Shown here piece after piece: positions 51,575 through 60,919 of a stretch of DNA of 64,000 nt. The stretch covers positions 620,001-684,000 of the forward strand of contig NZ_CP109796.1 in the NCBI RefSeq assembly GCF_038725785.1. Direction: 5' to 3'. The translations under genes were made by a program, and so were the position numbers. Under the pieces are notes generated by a model that saw nothing but the letters and a program-made list of their open reading frames with translations, had not been told where the DNA came from and did not search any database. The stretch is from Termitidicoccus mucosus (GTDB lineage Bacteria > Verrucomicrobiota > Verrucomicrobiia > Opitutales > Opitutaceae). Numbering within the stretch: position 1 is the stretch's first letter; the number at the start of each line of letters is the position of its first letter.

Positions 51575-52654
51575 GTGCGCACCGTGAACAACAGCCCCGC
51601 ACGCCGTCCGACATTGAAGGAGATCGCACTGAAAGTGGGACTCACCCCGGCGGCCGTGTCACTCGCGCTGCGCGGCGACCCGAGCATTCCGCGCGCGACG
51701 GGCGAGCGCGTGATGAAGGCGGCGGCGGAACTCGGCTACACGCCCGACCCGGAGCTGGGGCGGCTGATGTCGTATCTGCGCAGGCATCGCGAGGCGCGCA
51801 TCGTGTCGGCGCTGGGGTTGCTGAGCTTGCACCGGGATCCGTCGTTGTGGGCAAAAAACAGTTTTTTGCGGCGGCTGCATGAGAACATGGTGAAACGCGC
51901 GGGCGAGCTCGGGTTTCTGACGGAGGATTTTTTCCTGAACGATCCAAAAATCTCGGCGACGCGCATGCGCGACATCATGGTGGCGCGCGGCATCAAGGGG
52001 CTCGTCATCGTATGCGGGCCGGCGCCGGTCGATTCGATCGGTCTGGACCTCGCGCCATTTGCATCGGTGACCATCGGCTATGGCGTGGGCCTGCCGCTGC
52101 ACCGCGTCTGCCAGCATCAATACGAGGAGATGTTTCAATTGCTGGCGCGTCTCCGCGGGCTCGGTTACAAACGGCCCGGATTGGTCATCGAGACAGAGAC
52201 CGACCGGCGCACGCGGTTTCATTACACGTCGGCCTACTCGATCGCGGGCCGGGCGCGGGGGAAAAAGGCCGTCCCCGCGCTGCTCGGGACGGAAATCACG
52301 CGGGATGTGTTTTCCAAATGGGTGAGGCGGCACGCGCCCGACGCGGTGATCGCGCACGGGAGCGCGGCGGCGCATGTGTATTCCGGGTGGCTCGCGCGGA
52401 TGGGCAAAAAAACACCCGGCGACATCGGGCTCGCCGCGCTGGACGTGGACACGTTTGCCAGCGAGCGCTGCTCGGGCATCGTGCAGGACTACGAGCAGGT
52501 CGCGGCGGCGGCGGTGGAACTGGCGGCATCGCAGGTGCGCGCCGGCGAGAAAGGCATTCCGGCGACGCCGAAGGTGCTGATGATAGAGGGCCGCTGGCAG
52601 GACGGAGGCACCACGCGCCGCCAGCGCCAGGGAAGTCGCGCTCCCATTTCCTGA
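51575..52654 (+). CDS. LacI-family regulator, paralog 1
   Basis: This 359-residue repressor starts at GTG 51575 (GTG 51584 is an alternative). The HTH is in residues 13-35 (TLKEIALKVGLTPAAVSLAL), followed by an unusual hinge PDPELGRLMSYLR where the usual ARSL hinge is absent. The C-terminal half is a periplasmic-binding-protein-like sugar sensor (LVIVCGPAPVDSIGLDLAPF; IAHGSAAAHVYSGWLARMG). It is nearly collinear with the regulator at 60920, with almost the same recognition helix, so both should recognise the same half-site. The candidate is the CTTAA-N3-TTAAG motif found seven times here. It ends the short operon led by the GH67-like gene. Confidence 0.9.
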   Translation: MRTVNNSPARRPTLKEIALKVGLTPAAVSLALRGDPSIPRATGERVMKAAAELGYTPDPELGRLMSYLRRHREARIVSALGLLSLHRDPSLWAKNSFLRRLHENMVKRAGELGFLTEDFFLNDPKISATRMRDIMVARGIKGLVIVCGPAPVDSIGLDLAPFASVTIGYGVGLPLHRVCQHQYEEMFQLLARLRGLGYKRPGLVIETETDRRTRFHYTSAYSIAGRARGKKAVPALLGTEITRDVFSKWVRRHAPDAVIAHGSAAAHVYSGWLARMGKKTPGDIGLAALDVDTFASERCSGIVQDYEQVAAAAVELAASQVRAGEKGIPATPKVLMIEGRWQDGGTTRRQRQGSRAPIS

Positions 52655-52685
52655 ACGCGGACAGCCGAGGACGGCACGAGCCGGT

Positions 52686-53504
52686 TCACGCGCGCGCATA
52701 CCCGCGCTCTTGCAGCCAGGCGCGGCAGGCGGATGTCCAGCGGTGCATGCGCCCGTCGGGCGTGGCGGCAAGGCCGATGCCGTGCGCGCCTTTTTCATAA
52801 ATGTGCAACTCGAACGGCACGCCCGCTTCTTTCAACGCGGCGGCAAACATCTGCGAATTTTCCGCGGGCACGCCGTCATCCTCCCACGTGTGCCAGATGA
52901 AGCACGGCGGCGTCCCCGGCGTGACTTGCCGCTCGCACGACAGCAATTCGCGCAACGCTTGCGGCGCGTCCGCGCCGATGACGTTGTCGCGCGATCCGGC
53001 GTGGGTTTTTTCGCCCATCGTGATGACCGGATAGCAGAGAATGCCAAGGCCGGGGCGCGAGCTTTGCCGCGCCACCGGATCGTTCGCGCCGGGAATGCCG
53101 TCGTCGAAATGCACGAGGAGCGTCGCCGCGAGGTGGCCGCCGGCGCTGGAACCCATCACGCCGACACGCGCGGGATCGATTTTCCATTCGGCGGCGCGGG
53201 CGCGGACGAGGCGCACGGCGCGCGCGGCGTCGTGCAGCATCGCGGGATGCCGGTAGCCATGCGCGCCGAGACGGTATTTCACGACAAACCCGGTGATGCC
53301 GAGGTTCGCCAGCCAGCGCGCGTAGCCTTCGCCCTCGTGGTCGGACAAACCGACGTATCCGCCGCCGGGAAAAATCACCATCGCCGCGCCCGTGGCCTTG
53401 TCCGGCGCGGCGGGGAAAAGCGAGAGCGCGGGGTTGTCGCCGAGCGCGCCGGGCGCGGCGTCGGGCCAGAGTGGAATCGTGGGCGGAGGTGATGCCGGTT
53501 GCAT
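52686..53504 (-). CDS. Alpha/beta-hydrolase acyl esterase
   Basis: This 272-residue esterase is of the acetyl-xylan or BD-FAE-like alpha/beta hydrolase type. FPGGGYVGLSDHEG supplies the oxyanion hole, GSSAGGHLA the nucleophile (about Ser120), WEDDGVPAENS the Asp and KGAHGIGLA the His. No signal peptide is obvious, so it may act on imported acylated sugars in the cytoplasm. It is transcribed from the minus strand, after the unknown 872-residue gene (86 bp gap), probably in one operon starting near 56209. Confidence 0.86.
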   Translation of the reverse strand: MQPASPPPTIPLWPDAAPGALGDNPALSLFPAAPDKATGAAMVIFPGGGYVGLSDHEGEGYARWLANLGITGFVVKYRLGAHGYRHPAMLHDAARAVRLVRARAAEWKIDPARVGVMGSSAGGHLAATLLVHFDDGIPGANDPVARQSSRPGLGILCYPVITMGEKTHAGSRDNVIGADAPQALRELLSCERQVTPGTPPCFIWHTWEDDGVPAENSQMFAAALKEAGVPFELHIYEKGAHGIGLAATPDGRMHRWTSACRAWLQERGYARA

Positions 53505-53590
53505 GAGTGGAACGGGGAAAGGAGCGCGGGGATTGGATTATTTTTTCGTGCTCTCGTGATTAATCTTTCGGTTATCAATCTGAAATGGGG

Positions 53591-56209
53591 TCAGGCCGCC
53601 ACCCAAAGCGCATGGAGGGCGGCGATGAAGCCGCGCTCATCCCACCAGCGCAGAATTTGTTTTTGATCGGTGGCCAGATGAATGGCGAGGCGTCCGCGTG
53701 AATCGAGATCGGCGTCGTCGGCCTCAAACGCAAAAAATGTCCGTGCATCGTCCGGTGTCACGGGGACGGACCAGCGGCCGGCATCGCGTTTCGACCGGCC
53801 CACTTTCACCCGATACGCGGCATCGAGCCCGAACGGATCGAAAGAGTGCAGCAGCACTGTCCAGCGCGAGGCGCCGGTGGCGGCGGGAAGCCCGCTGATG
53901 CGCGCGCACAGGCCGCGCGGATGATACCAAAAGGCCCTGCCGGGTCCGAGCGAGATGACGCCGTCGCCAAACTCCCGCGCGATGATGGCCTCGCCGCCGG
54001 GCCGCGCGACGGCGATGTCGTGCGCCTCGGCCCGGCTGCGCGTGCCGAGCGGAAGCGCCGCGCCGCAAAAGGTCGCGTGCAGGATTTTTTTGCCGGCCAG
54101 CGCGGGATGTTTCGCGGCGGCCTCGCCGAGCCCGGCGTTGTGGAGCGCGATTTGTTTTTCCCAATCGGCCCCGGCGGGCAGCAGGTGCGGGGCGAGCGCG
54201 CGGTCGGTTTCACCGGCCGTCGGCAGCACGATGTCGGCGGGTTCGCAGTCGAGGAGGCGATACCAGGATTTCAACGGGCCAAACACAAGCGTGAGCGGGC
54301 CGGCTCCGCGCGGCCCGGGATCGCCCGCCGCGCCCGGGCCTTCGACGCGGGCGGGTTTGCGCAATGTGATTTGCACGGGCGCGTCGGCGATGAGCGGCGC
54401 GTCGAGATGCAGGTAAACATGGCGCGGGTCCGTGTCGGTTTCCCCGGTGTCTTTTCGTCCGAATGCCTGCGCGCGCCAGCGGCCTTGCTCGACGCGTCCG
54501 GGACGCGTCGCGAGCGGACGGAGCGCGAGTTCGGCATGTCCGCTCCACCCGGCGGGCGCTTCGAGGAGCGTAATGGCGCGGGCGTCGTCGAGCGGCGCGA
54601 GCGGAAGCGGGCGGAAGGCCAGCGGAGAGCCCGATGCCGTTGCGTTTTCCACCGGCGCGGCATCCCAGAGCGCGAAGGGGATGGCCCGCGGCAGCGGCAC
54701 GGCGGCGGTGATGATGGCGCGGTCACGGGCCGGGGAAATATCCACGCGCAACGCGGCGGCGCAGGCGGCGGCGTGGTCGCGCGGGGCGGCGGTGTCGTTG
54801 GTGGCGAAGGCCCAGCGTTCGCGATAATCGTAATAAAGCCACGGCAGCGGGGAGTCCTCGCGGATGAGCGCTTTGTAGCCGTCGAGTTCGAGCACAATGG
54901 AGTCGCCCGCCTGCCCGGGTTTGCCGTTGACGGTGACGCCCACCCACGAGTCACGCTGACGGAAAACGCGCTGCGCAAGCACGGGCACATGGCGTTGGTG
55001 GTAGGCGCGGACGTCGCCGCTGGTGGCAAACACCAGCTTTTCATCCTGCGCGAGCGCGAGGAGCCGGCGCAGCCCAGCACGATTCCACGCGGTCATGTCG
55101 GCGGTGCCGAAGGTGCGGCCAAACTCGAACCCGGCCACGAAAAAAAACGGCGCGTCTCCGACGGGCGTGCCGCCGCGCACGATGTCGGCGAGAAACTGGC
55201 GGAAACGGCGCGATTCGCCGCCGGAATCCGCCGCGCGCAGCCAGCGCGTGAAATGCGAGGGCGAGAGCACAAAGTCTCCCCAGTGCGTAAGGTGCGGCGC
55301 GAGCACATGGTAGTGGTTCATCGTCATGCCAAGGACGGGCGGGCGCGCACCGCCGTCGCGGGAGCCGGCCTTGCGGTAGTCGTCCCCGGCGATCCAGAAC
55401 GGGCAGGTGGGCATGCCCCAGTGGTTGATGGACCAGTCGCCGTCGGACCAGTTTTGCTCGGGCACGAGCGAATGCAGCACGCCGATGCCGGCGCGCGCGC
55501 ACGCCTCGACAAAGCGGTTCGACGGCGTGTAGCTGGCCACGCGGTCAAGCGGCGCGAAGCCGCGCGCGAGCCACCAGCCTTGCAGGGCGGCGAGCCGCGC
55601 GTCGATCTGCGCGGGCGGCAGCGAGTCCCAGTTCGGGTCGTCATGCGCGAGCGCGGGCGCGATGGCGCCGAACGCGTCGGCCATCACGTGCGGATGGATG
55701 GCGTCGCCATGCAGCCGTTCAGAGCCCGCCCAGCGCGGGTCGGAGCAGGTGAAGTCGTCCGCGGCCCCGGCGGCGAAGCCCGTGACATAATAATCCGCGG
55801 CCACGCCCGCCGGATGGATGATATCCGCAAAATCCTCGCTTGTGAAGGCCCCGACGGTGATCTGGCAGACGGCCCACTCGCGCGTGACGACGGCGAACGG
55901 GCGGCGCAGCACTTCGCCGCCGTCCGTCGTAAACTCGGCCAGCCACATGCCGCACTCCGGCGGCGTCCACTCCCAGCCGCCTCCGCGTCCGGCCGCCGTG
56001 CCCGTGGGAGCGAGTCGCGCGCGGGCGATCTCGGCAAAGCCCCCGCGCAAACCGCGCCGCAGCACCAGCCCGCCGCCGGCGGTGGCGGTGAAGCGCACGC
56101 GCTCGCTGGCGCGCAGCAACCCGCCGGGTTCAAGGCAAAGCCGCGCGGGCGGCGGGGCGGCGGATGTGTCGGGCGGAAGAGGCGGGGAGGGCGGCGGCAG
56201 TTCGCTCAT
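53591..56209 (-). CDS. Unrecognised 872-residue protein, carbohydrate context
   Basis: The start ATG at 56209 (MSELPPPSPPLPPDTSAAPP) is preferred over an upstream extension to 56284. The N-terminus is a beta-sandwich (residues 30-130); the middle (about 130-480) carries motifs like TIM-barrel enzymes (ITVGAFTSEDFADIIHPAG, VLGMTMNHYHVLAPHLTHWG, FFFVAGFEFGRTFGTADM), and the C-terminus is beta-rich. I do not recognise a family. It has no signal peptide and no transmembrane segment. It shares a divergent region with the enolase-type gene, with two operators, so it is probably a LacI-regulated glycan-related enzyme. Confidence 0.6.
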   Translation of the reverse strand: MSELPPPSPPLPPDTSAAPPPARLCLEPGGLLRASERVRFTATAGGGLVLRRGLRGGFAEIARARLAPTGTAAGRGGGWEWTPPECGMWLAEFTTDGGEVLRRPFAVVTREWAVCQITVGAFTSEDFADIIHPAGVAADYYVTGFAAGAADDFTCSDPRWAGSERLHGDAIHPHVMADAFGAIAPALAHDDPNWDSLPPAQIDARLAALQGWWLARGFAPLDRVASYTPSNRFVEACARAGIGVLHSLVPEQNWSDGDWSINHWGMPTCPFWIAGDDYRKAGSRDGGARPPVLGMTMNHYHVLAPHLTHWGDFVLSPSHFTRWLRAADSGGESRRFRQFLADIVRGGTPVGDAPFFFVAGFEFGRTFGTADMTAWNRAGLRRLLALAQDEKLVFATSGDVRAYHQRHVPVLAQRVFRQRDSWVGVTVNGKPGQAGDSIVLELDGYKALIREDSPLPWLYYDYRERWAFATNDTAAPRDHAAACAAALRVDISPARDRAIITAAVPLPRAIPFALWDAAPVENATASGSPLAFRPLPLAPLDDARAITLLEAPAGWSGHAELALRPLATRPGRVEQGRWRAQAFGRKDTGETDTDPRHVYLHLDAPLIADAPVQITLRKPARVEGPGAAGDPGPRGAGPLTLVFGPLKSWYRLLDCEPADIVLPTAGETDRALAPHLLPAGADWEKQIALHNAGLGEAAAKHPALAGKKILHATFCGAALPLGTRSRAEAHDIAVARPGGEAIIAREFGDGVISLGPGRAFWYHPRGLCARISGLPAATGASRWTVLLHSFDPFGLDAAYRVKVGRSKRDAGRWSVPVTPDDARTFFAFEADDADLDSRGRLAIHLATDQKQILRWWDERGFIAALHALWVAA

Positions 56210-56327
56210 GGAATTCGGATATGAATTTACCGGCGGGATTTTGGGAAACCAAAACCGGCTCGGGCGGGATGCGGGAATACGCAAGAAATGACCTCATCCC
56301 GCGGGCCAACTGGCAATGCGGGCCTGC

Positions 56328-56340
56328 CTTGATGGTTAAG
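56328..56340. promoter_or_regulatory. Putative LacI-type operator 6
   Basis: Reading the minus strand gives CTTAACCATCAAG, matching the shared motif. It lies in the divergent region 56210-56566 between the unknown gene (start 56209) and the enolase-type gene (start 56567), 49 bp from operator 7. No gene is present in this interval. Confidence 0.5.
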
Positions 56341-56376
56341 TGAAGGCGAGGAGGCGGGGATTTTGTATTTTTTCCG

Positions 56377-56389
56377 CTTAACGACTAAG
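56377..56389. promoter_or_regulatory. Putative LacI-type operator 7
   Basis: CTTAACGACTAAG matches the shared motif (arm pairs 4 of 5). It is the right-hand member of a pair with the site at 56328, arranged like the pair in the other divergent region at 12341/12377. Confidence 0.5.
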
Positions 56390-56566
56390 CCAGCCTTCTG
56401 TTGCGAGCGGTCATCCATTCCGGTTTCAGTGGCGGAGTGAATGGGCTGGCTGCTTTAACTCCAAAGCATTTCCCGACCCCGCCTTTGCGGATCACGGTGT
56501 CCGCACGCGACGGCGCAGGAGGGCGATCCCGTATCCGGAAGCCTTTCACGATTCCATCCTTCTTTC

Positions 56567-57955
56567 ATGAAAATCAAAGGCGTCAGATTGTATTTTCTTC
56601 CCGTGAAAACCCGCGTGCCGTTTCACTTCGGGCACGAGTCGATGACCGAGGTCATTTGCGCGCGCGCCGCCGTGGATGCCGAGGCTGCGGACGGAAAACA
56701 CGCGACAGGCTGGGGCGAGACGCCGCTCAATGTCCAGTGGATGTGGCCCTCCGCGCTGCCCTACGGCGCGCGCGCGGCGGCGCTGCGAGAATTTTGCCTG
56801 CGGCTGGCAAAGGCCTGGGCCGCGGTCGCGGATGACGGGCATCCGTTCGAGCTGGGCTCGGCGTTCATCGAACGCGCGCTTCCGGAGTTGTTGCGCGAGT
56901 TCAACGCCGCCCGCGCCGGAGCGGAGCCCATGCCGTGGCTGGCCGCGCTCGTGTGCTGCTCGGCGTTCGACCTCGCGCTGTATGACGCGTTTGGCATGCT
57001 CGCGGGCAAGCCGGTTTTCGAGACATTGGGGCGCGGGTGGCTCGCGACGGACTTGTCCGCCCGCCTGCAACCGGCCGGGGGCGCGGCGGTTTCGTTTGCC
57101 GGGAAATACCCCGCCGATTTTCTGCGGCCGGCTCCGAAAAAGCTGGTTGCCTGGCATACGGTCGGCAGCGGCGACGCGCTGGAGGAAACCGACCTGAACG
57201 GCTGCGAACCCGAGGACGGGCACCCGGTGCTCCTGCGCGACTGGATCAAACGCGACGGACTCCGGTGCCTGAAAATCAAACTGCACGGCAACGACGCCGC
57301 ATGGGATTACGCGCGCCTCGTGCGCATCGCCGAAATCGGCCGCGGACTCGGCGTGCTCTGGCTGTGCGCCGACTACAACTGCGCCGTCGCCGACCCCGCG
57401 TATGTGACTGCCATGCTCGACCGCCTGCTCGCCGACGAGCCGGCGATTTACGGCATGCTGCTCTACGTGGAGCAGCCCTTCCCCTACGAGCTGGAGGAGC
57501 ACCCGATCGACGTGCACGCGGTCACGGCGCGCAAACCGCTCTTCATGGACGAAAGCGCGCACGACTGGCGCTTCGTGCGGCGCGGGCGCGAACTCGGCTG
57601 GAGCAGCGTCGCGCTCAAAACCTGCAAAACCCTCACCGGCGCGCTGCTCTCGCTTTGCTGGGCGCGCGCGCACGGCATGACGCTCATGGTGCAGGACCTC
57701 ACCAACCCCATGCTCGCGATGATTCCGCACGCGCTCCTCGCGGCCCATGCCGGGACCATCATGGGCGTGGAAACCAACGCCCCGCAATACTACCCCGACG
57801 CGTCCCGCGCCGAGGAGTCGGCCCATCCGGGGCTCTACCGCCGCCGCGAGGGCAGCGTCGACCTGTCCACGCTCACCGGCCCCGGTTTCGGCTATCATCT
57901 CGACCGCATCAAACGCGAGCTGCCGCCCCCCGCCGCCGCGCACGGGAATTTCTGA
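56567..57955 (+). CDS. Enolase-superfamily dehydratase/racemase-like enzyme
   Basis: This 462-residue protein has the MR/MLE enolase-superfamily layout: an N-terminal capping domain, then a barrel with LKIKLHGND (base Lys pair), LCADYNC (metal Asp), LYVEQPFPYE (metal Glu), MDESAHDW (third acidic ligand) and VALKTCKT (second base Lys). It probably abstracts a proton next to a carboxylate, as in sugar-acid dehydratases, racemases or cycloisomerases. The exact substrate is unknown. The sequence begins with KGVRLYFLPVKTRVPFHFG, typical of this group. It heads the enolase, GH13, Gfo/Idh/MocA, LacI operon, with operators upstream. Confidence 0.85.
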   Translation: MKIKGVRLYFLPVKTRVPFHFGHESMTEVICARAAVDAEAADGKHATGWGETPLNVQWMWPSALPYGARAAALREFCLRLAKAWAAVADDGHPFELGSAFIERALPELLREFNAARAGAEPMPWLAALVCCSAFDLALYDAFGMLAGKPVFETLGRGWLATDLSARLQPAGGAAVSFAGKYPADFLRPAPKKLVAWHTVGSGDALEETDLNGCEPEDGHPVLLRDWIKRDGLRCLKIKLHGNDAAWDYARLVRIAEIGRGLGVLWLCADYNCAVADPAYVTAMLDRLLADEPAIYGMLLYVEQPFPYELEEHPIDVHAVTARKPLFMDESAHDWRFVRRGRELGWSSVALKTCKTLTGALLSLCWARAHGMTLMVQDLTNPMLAMIPHALLAAHAGTIMGVETNAPQYYPDASRAEESAHPGLYRRREGSVDLSTLTGPGFGYHLDRIKRELPPPAAAHGNF

Positions 57956-57967
57956 TCAAACTCCACC

Positions 57968-59593
57968 ATGTCCAAGCAGCAACCTTCATGGCTGAAAGAG
58001 GCGGTATTTTATCAAATCTATCCGCAAAGCTTTTATGATTCCAACGGTGACGGCATGGGCGACATCGCGGGCATCATGCAAAAGCTCGATTATATAAAGA
58101 GCATCGGGTGCAACGCCGTGTGGCTCGGCCCGGTGTTTGTGTCGCCCTTCCACGACGGCGGCTACGACATCGCCGATCACCGCCGTGTCGATCCGCGCTA
58201 CGGCACCAACGACGACCTCGTGCGCCTCTTCGCCGCCGCGCACGAGCGCGGCATGCGGATCGTGCTCGACCTCGTCGCCGGGCACACCTCCGTCGAGCAT
58301 CCGTGGTTCAGGCGATCCATGCGCGCCGGGCGCAATGAATACACCGACCGTTACCTCTGGATCGAGCCGGTGTGGCGCGAAAAGCCCGCGCACCTCGCCG
58401 CGGTCAGCGGCTACGCCGAGCGCAACGGCGCCTACGTGGCCAACTTCTTCTGGTGCCAGCCCGCGCTAAACTACGGCTACGCCGACCCCGATCCCGCCAA
58501 CCCGTGGGAAAAACCGCTCGATCATCCCGCATGCCAGGCCACGCTCCGGGAACTGCGCGGCACGATGGAATTCTGGCTGCAACTCGGCGCGGACGGTTTC
58601 CGCGTGGACATGGCGCAGTCGCTTGTGCGCGGCCACGACGAGGCCCGTCGCATCAGCGCCCTCCAGACGCTCTGGCGGGGCATCCGCCGCTGGCTTGACC
58701 GGGATTATCCCGAGGCCCTGCTCATGGCCGAGTGGTCCTATCCCAAGCACGCCATCGCCGCCGGCTTCCACGTGGATTTCATGATCCACTTTGAGACCGT
58801 CGCGTATAATTCGCTTTTCCGCAACCACCGTCCCGAGCTGATTTCCGCGCTACCGCGCGGCAACACCTACTTTGACCGCAACGCCAACGGCGACATCCGC
58901 CTCTTCGCCGACATCTTTCTGGAACACTACAATGCCACGCGCGGCCGGGGCTACATCAGCGTGCCCACCGGCAACCACGACGTGCCGCCGCGCCTCGCCG
59001 AGGATCGCTCGCCCGACGAACTCAAGTGCGCGCTGCTCTTCCTGCTCATGCTGCCCGGCATCCCGTTCATCTATTACGGCGACGAAATCGGCATGCGCTA
59101 CATCCACGGACTCGCCTCGAAGGAAGGCGGCTACGAACGCACCGGCGTGCGCACTCCCATGCAATGGGACGCCACGAAAAACGCCGGTTTCTCCACCGCC
59201 GACCCCGCCAGGCTTTACCTGCCCGTCGAGGCCGACCCCGAGGATCGCACCGTCGAGGCCGCGCAGCGCGACCCCGGCTCCGTGCTGCATTTCGTGCGCC
59301 ACCTCATCACGCTGCGCAAGGGGCACGGGGCGCTCGGCGCGGACGGGGATTTCCGGCTGATCTACGCCGAGAAAGGCGGCTATCCGTTCGTCTTTGAACG
59401 CGCCGCCGGGGGCGAACGCTTCTGGATCGCCGTGAACCCGTCCGGCACGCCGCGCTCCGCCGACTGGAAAAACGACGCCGCCTCGGCGCGTCCCCTTGTG
59501 CGGGGCAGGGCCGCGCTCACCCTCGACAACGGCACCGCCCGCGTCGAGCTCCCCGGCGGCGGCTTCGGCCTCTGGAAAATCGAAGGGAAATAA
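57968..59593 (+). CDS. GH13 alpha-amylase-family glycosidase
   Basis: This 541-residue cytoplasmic enzyme has the GH13 oligo-1,6-glucosidase/alpha-glucosidase-like layout: EAVFYQIYPQSFYDSNGDG at the N-terminus, nucleophile Asp in DGFRVDMAQS (about residue 213), acid/base Glu in MAEWSYP (about 254) and the transition-state Asp in PTGNHDVPP (about 338). It would act on alpha-glucosidic bonds in disaccharides or oligosaccharides. It starts 12 bp after the enolase-type gene and is followed 57 bp later by an oxidoreductase, so it is in the same operon. Confidence 0.93.
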   Translation: MSKQQPSWLKEAVFYQIYPQSFYDSNGDGMGDIAGIMQKLDYIKSIGCNAVWLGPVFVSPFHDGGYDIADHRRVDPRYGTNDDLVRLFAAAHERGMRIVLDLVAGHTSVEHPWFRRSMRAGRNEYTDRYLWIEPVWREKPAHLAAVSGYAERNGAYVANFFWCQPALNYGYADPDPANPWEKPLDHPACQATLRELRGTMEFWLQLGADGFRVDMAQSLVRGHDEARRISALQTLWRGIRRWLDRDYPEALLMAEWSYPKHAIAAGFHVDFMIHFETVAYNSLFRNHRPELISALPRGNTYFDRNANGDIRLFADIFLEHYNATRGRGYISVPTGNHDVPPRLAEDRSPDELKCALLFLLMLPGIPFIYYGDEIGMRYIHGLASKEGGYERTGVRTPMQWDATKNAGFSTADPARLYLPVEADPEDRTVEAAQRDPGSVLHFVRHLITLRKGHGALGADGDFRLIYAEKGGYPFVFERAAGGERFWIAVNPSGTPRSADWKNDAASARPLVRGRAALTLDNGTARVELPGGGFGLWKIEGK

Positions 59594-59650
59594 CCAGCGC
59601 ATCCCGAAAACGCGCGCCTTGAACGAACATCTCCCGCGTCAATTCCAACC

Positions 59651-60826
59651 ATGCCAACCGCCCCATTCGCGTCACCGCTCCGTTTCGGTCTCATTGGCCT
59701 CGGCAACATCGGCAAAGTCCACTGCGCCAATTTCGCCGCCGGCAAAATCCCGCGCGGCGTCCTTGCCGCCGCCAGCGATCTCCGCCCGCCGCCGTCCGGC
59801 ACGCTTCCCGGCGGCGTGCGTTTCTTCCCCGACGCGGACGCCATGCTCGCCTCCGGCCTGGTTGACGCCGTCATCGTCGCCACGCCCCATCCGCTGCACC
59901 GGACGCTCGGTGAAAAAGTCCTCTCCGCCGGCCTGCACCTCATGATGGAAAAACCCCTCGCCGCCACCAAGCTCGACGGCGAACGCCTGCTCGCGCACCC
60001 GCGCAAGCCGGGCCAGTGCTTCGCCATCATGATGAACCTGCGCACCCACCCGCACTACCGCCGCATCCGCGCCCTTCTCGACCACGGCGCGCTCGGCAAA
60101 CTCCAGCGCGTGCAGTGGACCATCACCAACTGGTTCCGGCCCGAGGCCTACTACGCCCTCTCCGACTGGCGCGCGACGTGGAGAGGCGAGGGCGGCGGCG
60201 TGCTTGTCAACCAGGCGCTCCACAACCTCGACATCCTCCAGTGGCTCTGCGGCATGCCCGTTTCGCTGCGGGCCTTCTGCCAGTTCGGACGCGACCACGA
60301 CATCGAGGTGGAGGACGCCGTCACCGCGTTCCTCCACTACGAAAACGGCGCCACCGGCGTCTTCACCACCGCCACGGGCGAGGCGCCCGGCGTCAACCGC
60401 CTCGAAATTGCCGGCACGCGCGGCCTCGTCATCCTCGAAAACGAAAGGCTCCTCTTCGCCGAAAATGAGCGGGACGCCGCCGACCACAGCCGCTCCACCG
60501 ACGACGCCTTCGGCGCGCCCGGCACCACCGTGCGCGAACTCGAATGCGAGGCCGGCAATCCCTCGCACGCCGGCGTGCTGGCGAATTTTGTTGAAACCAT
60601 TCTCGACGGCGCGCCGCTCCTCGCCGACGCCGCCGAGGGGCTGAAGTCCGTCGAGCTCGCCAATGCGATGCTCTATTCCACGTGGAAAAACGAAACCGTC
60701 GCGCTGCCGCTCGACTCCGCCGCGTATCAGGCCGCCCTCGACCGCGCCGCCGCCGTCGCGCCGCCTCGCCGCCGCATCATCCGCGCCGCCAATGTGGACA
60801 TGGCCAAATCCTTCTCGACGAAATAA
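59651..60826 (+). CDS. Gfo/Idh/MocA-type oxidoreductase 2
   Basis: This 391-residue NAD(P)-dependent oxidoreductase has a Rossmann motif FGLIGLGNIGKVH at the start, EKPLA at about residue 100, and GGGVLVNQALHNLDILQWL with the conserved C-terminal-domain His. Its substrate may be a sugar, polyol or sugar acid. It is only distantly related to the gene at 37616. It lies in the operon with the enolase-type and GH13 genes, 93 bp upstream of the second LacI-family regulator. Confidence 0.88.
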   Translation: MPTAPFASPLRFGLIGLGNIGKVHCANFAAGKIPRGVLAAASDLRPPPSGTLPGGVRFFPDADAMLASGLVDAVIVATPHPLHRTLGEKVLSAGLHLMMEKPLAATKLDGERLLAHPRKPGQCFAIMMNLRTHPHYRRIRALLDHGALGKLQRVQWTITNWFRPEAYYALSDWRATWRGEGGGVLVNQALHNLDILQWLCGMPVSLRAFCQFGRDHDIEVEDAVTAFLHYENGATGVFTTATGEAPGVNRLEIAGTRGLVILENERLLFAENERDAADHSRSTDDAFGAPGTTVRELECEAGNPSHAGVLANFVETILDGAPLLADAAEGLKSVELANAMLYSTWKNETVALPLDSAAYQAALDRAAAVAPPRRRIIRAANVDMAKSFSTK

Positions 60827-60919
60827 AAACCTCCCGGGCAAGCCGCGAGGCATGGGAGCGGCGGCGCCGCCGCCGCTTCGACGAACCCGGATGGCCCGGC
60901 CCCGGGCCGGACAAATCGC

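Noticed and set aside
53551-53576. Possible operator near the minus-strand esterase start
   Set aside because: The sequence around CTTTCGGTTATCAA shares only scattered bases with the 13-bp motif and lacks the CTTAA arm.
53846-56224. Plus-strand frame opposite the unknown 872-residue gene
   Set aside because: Arg/Ala/Gly-rich with no motif. The minus strand has beta-strand and barrel-like segments, consistent coding bias and a plausible start next to the operators. As neither frame has a known family, the choice is by composition.
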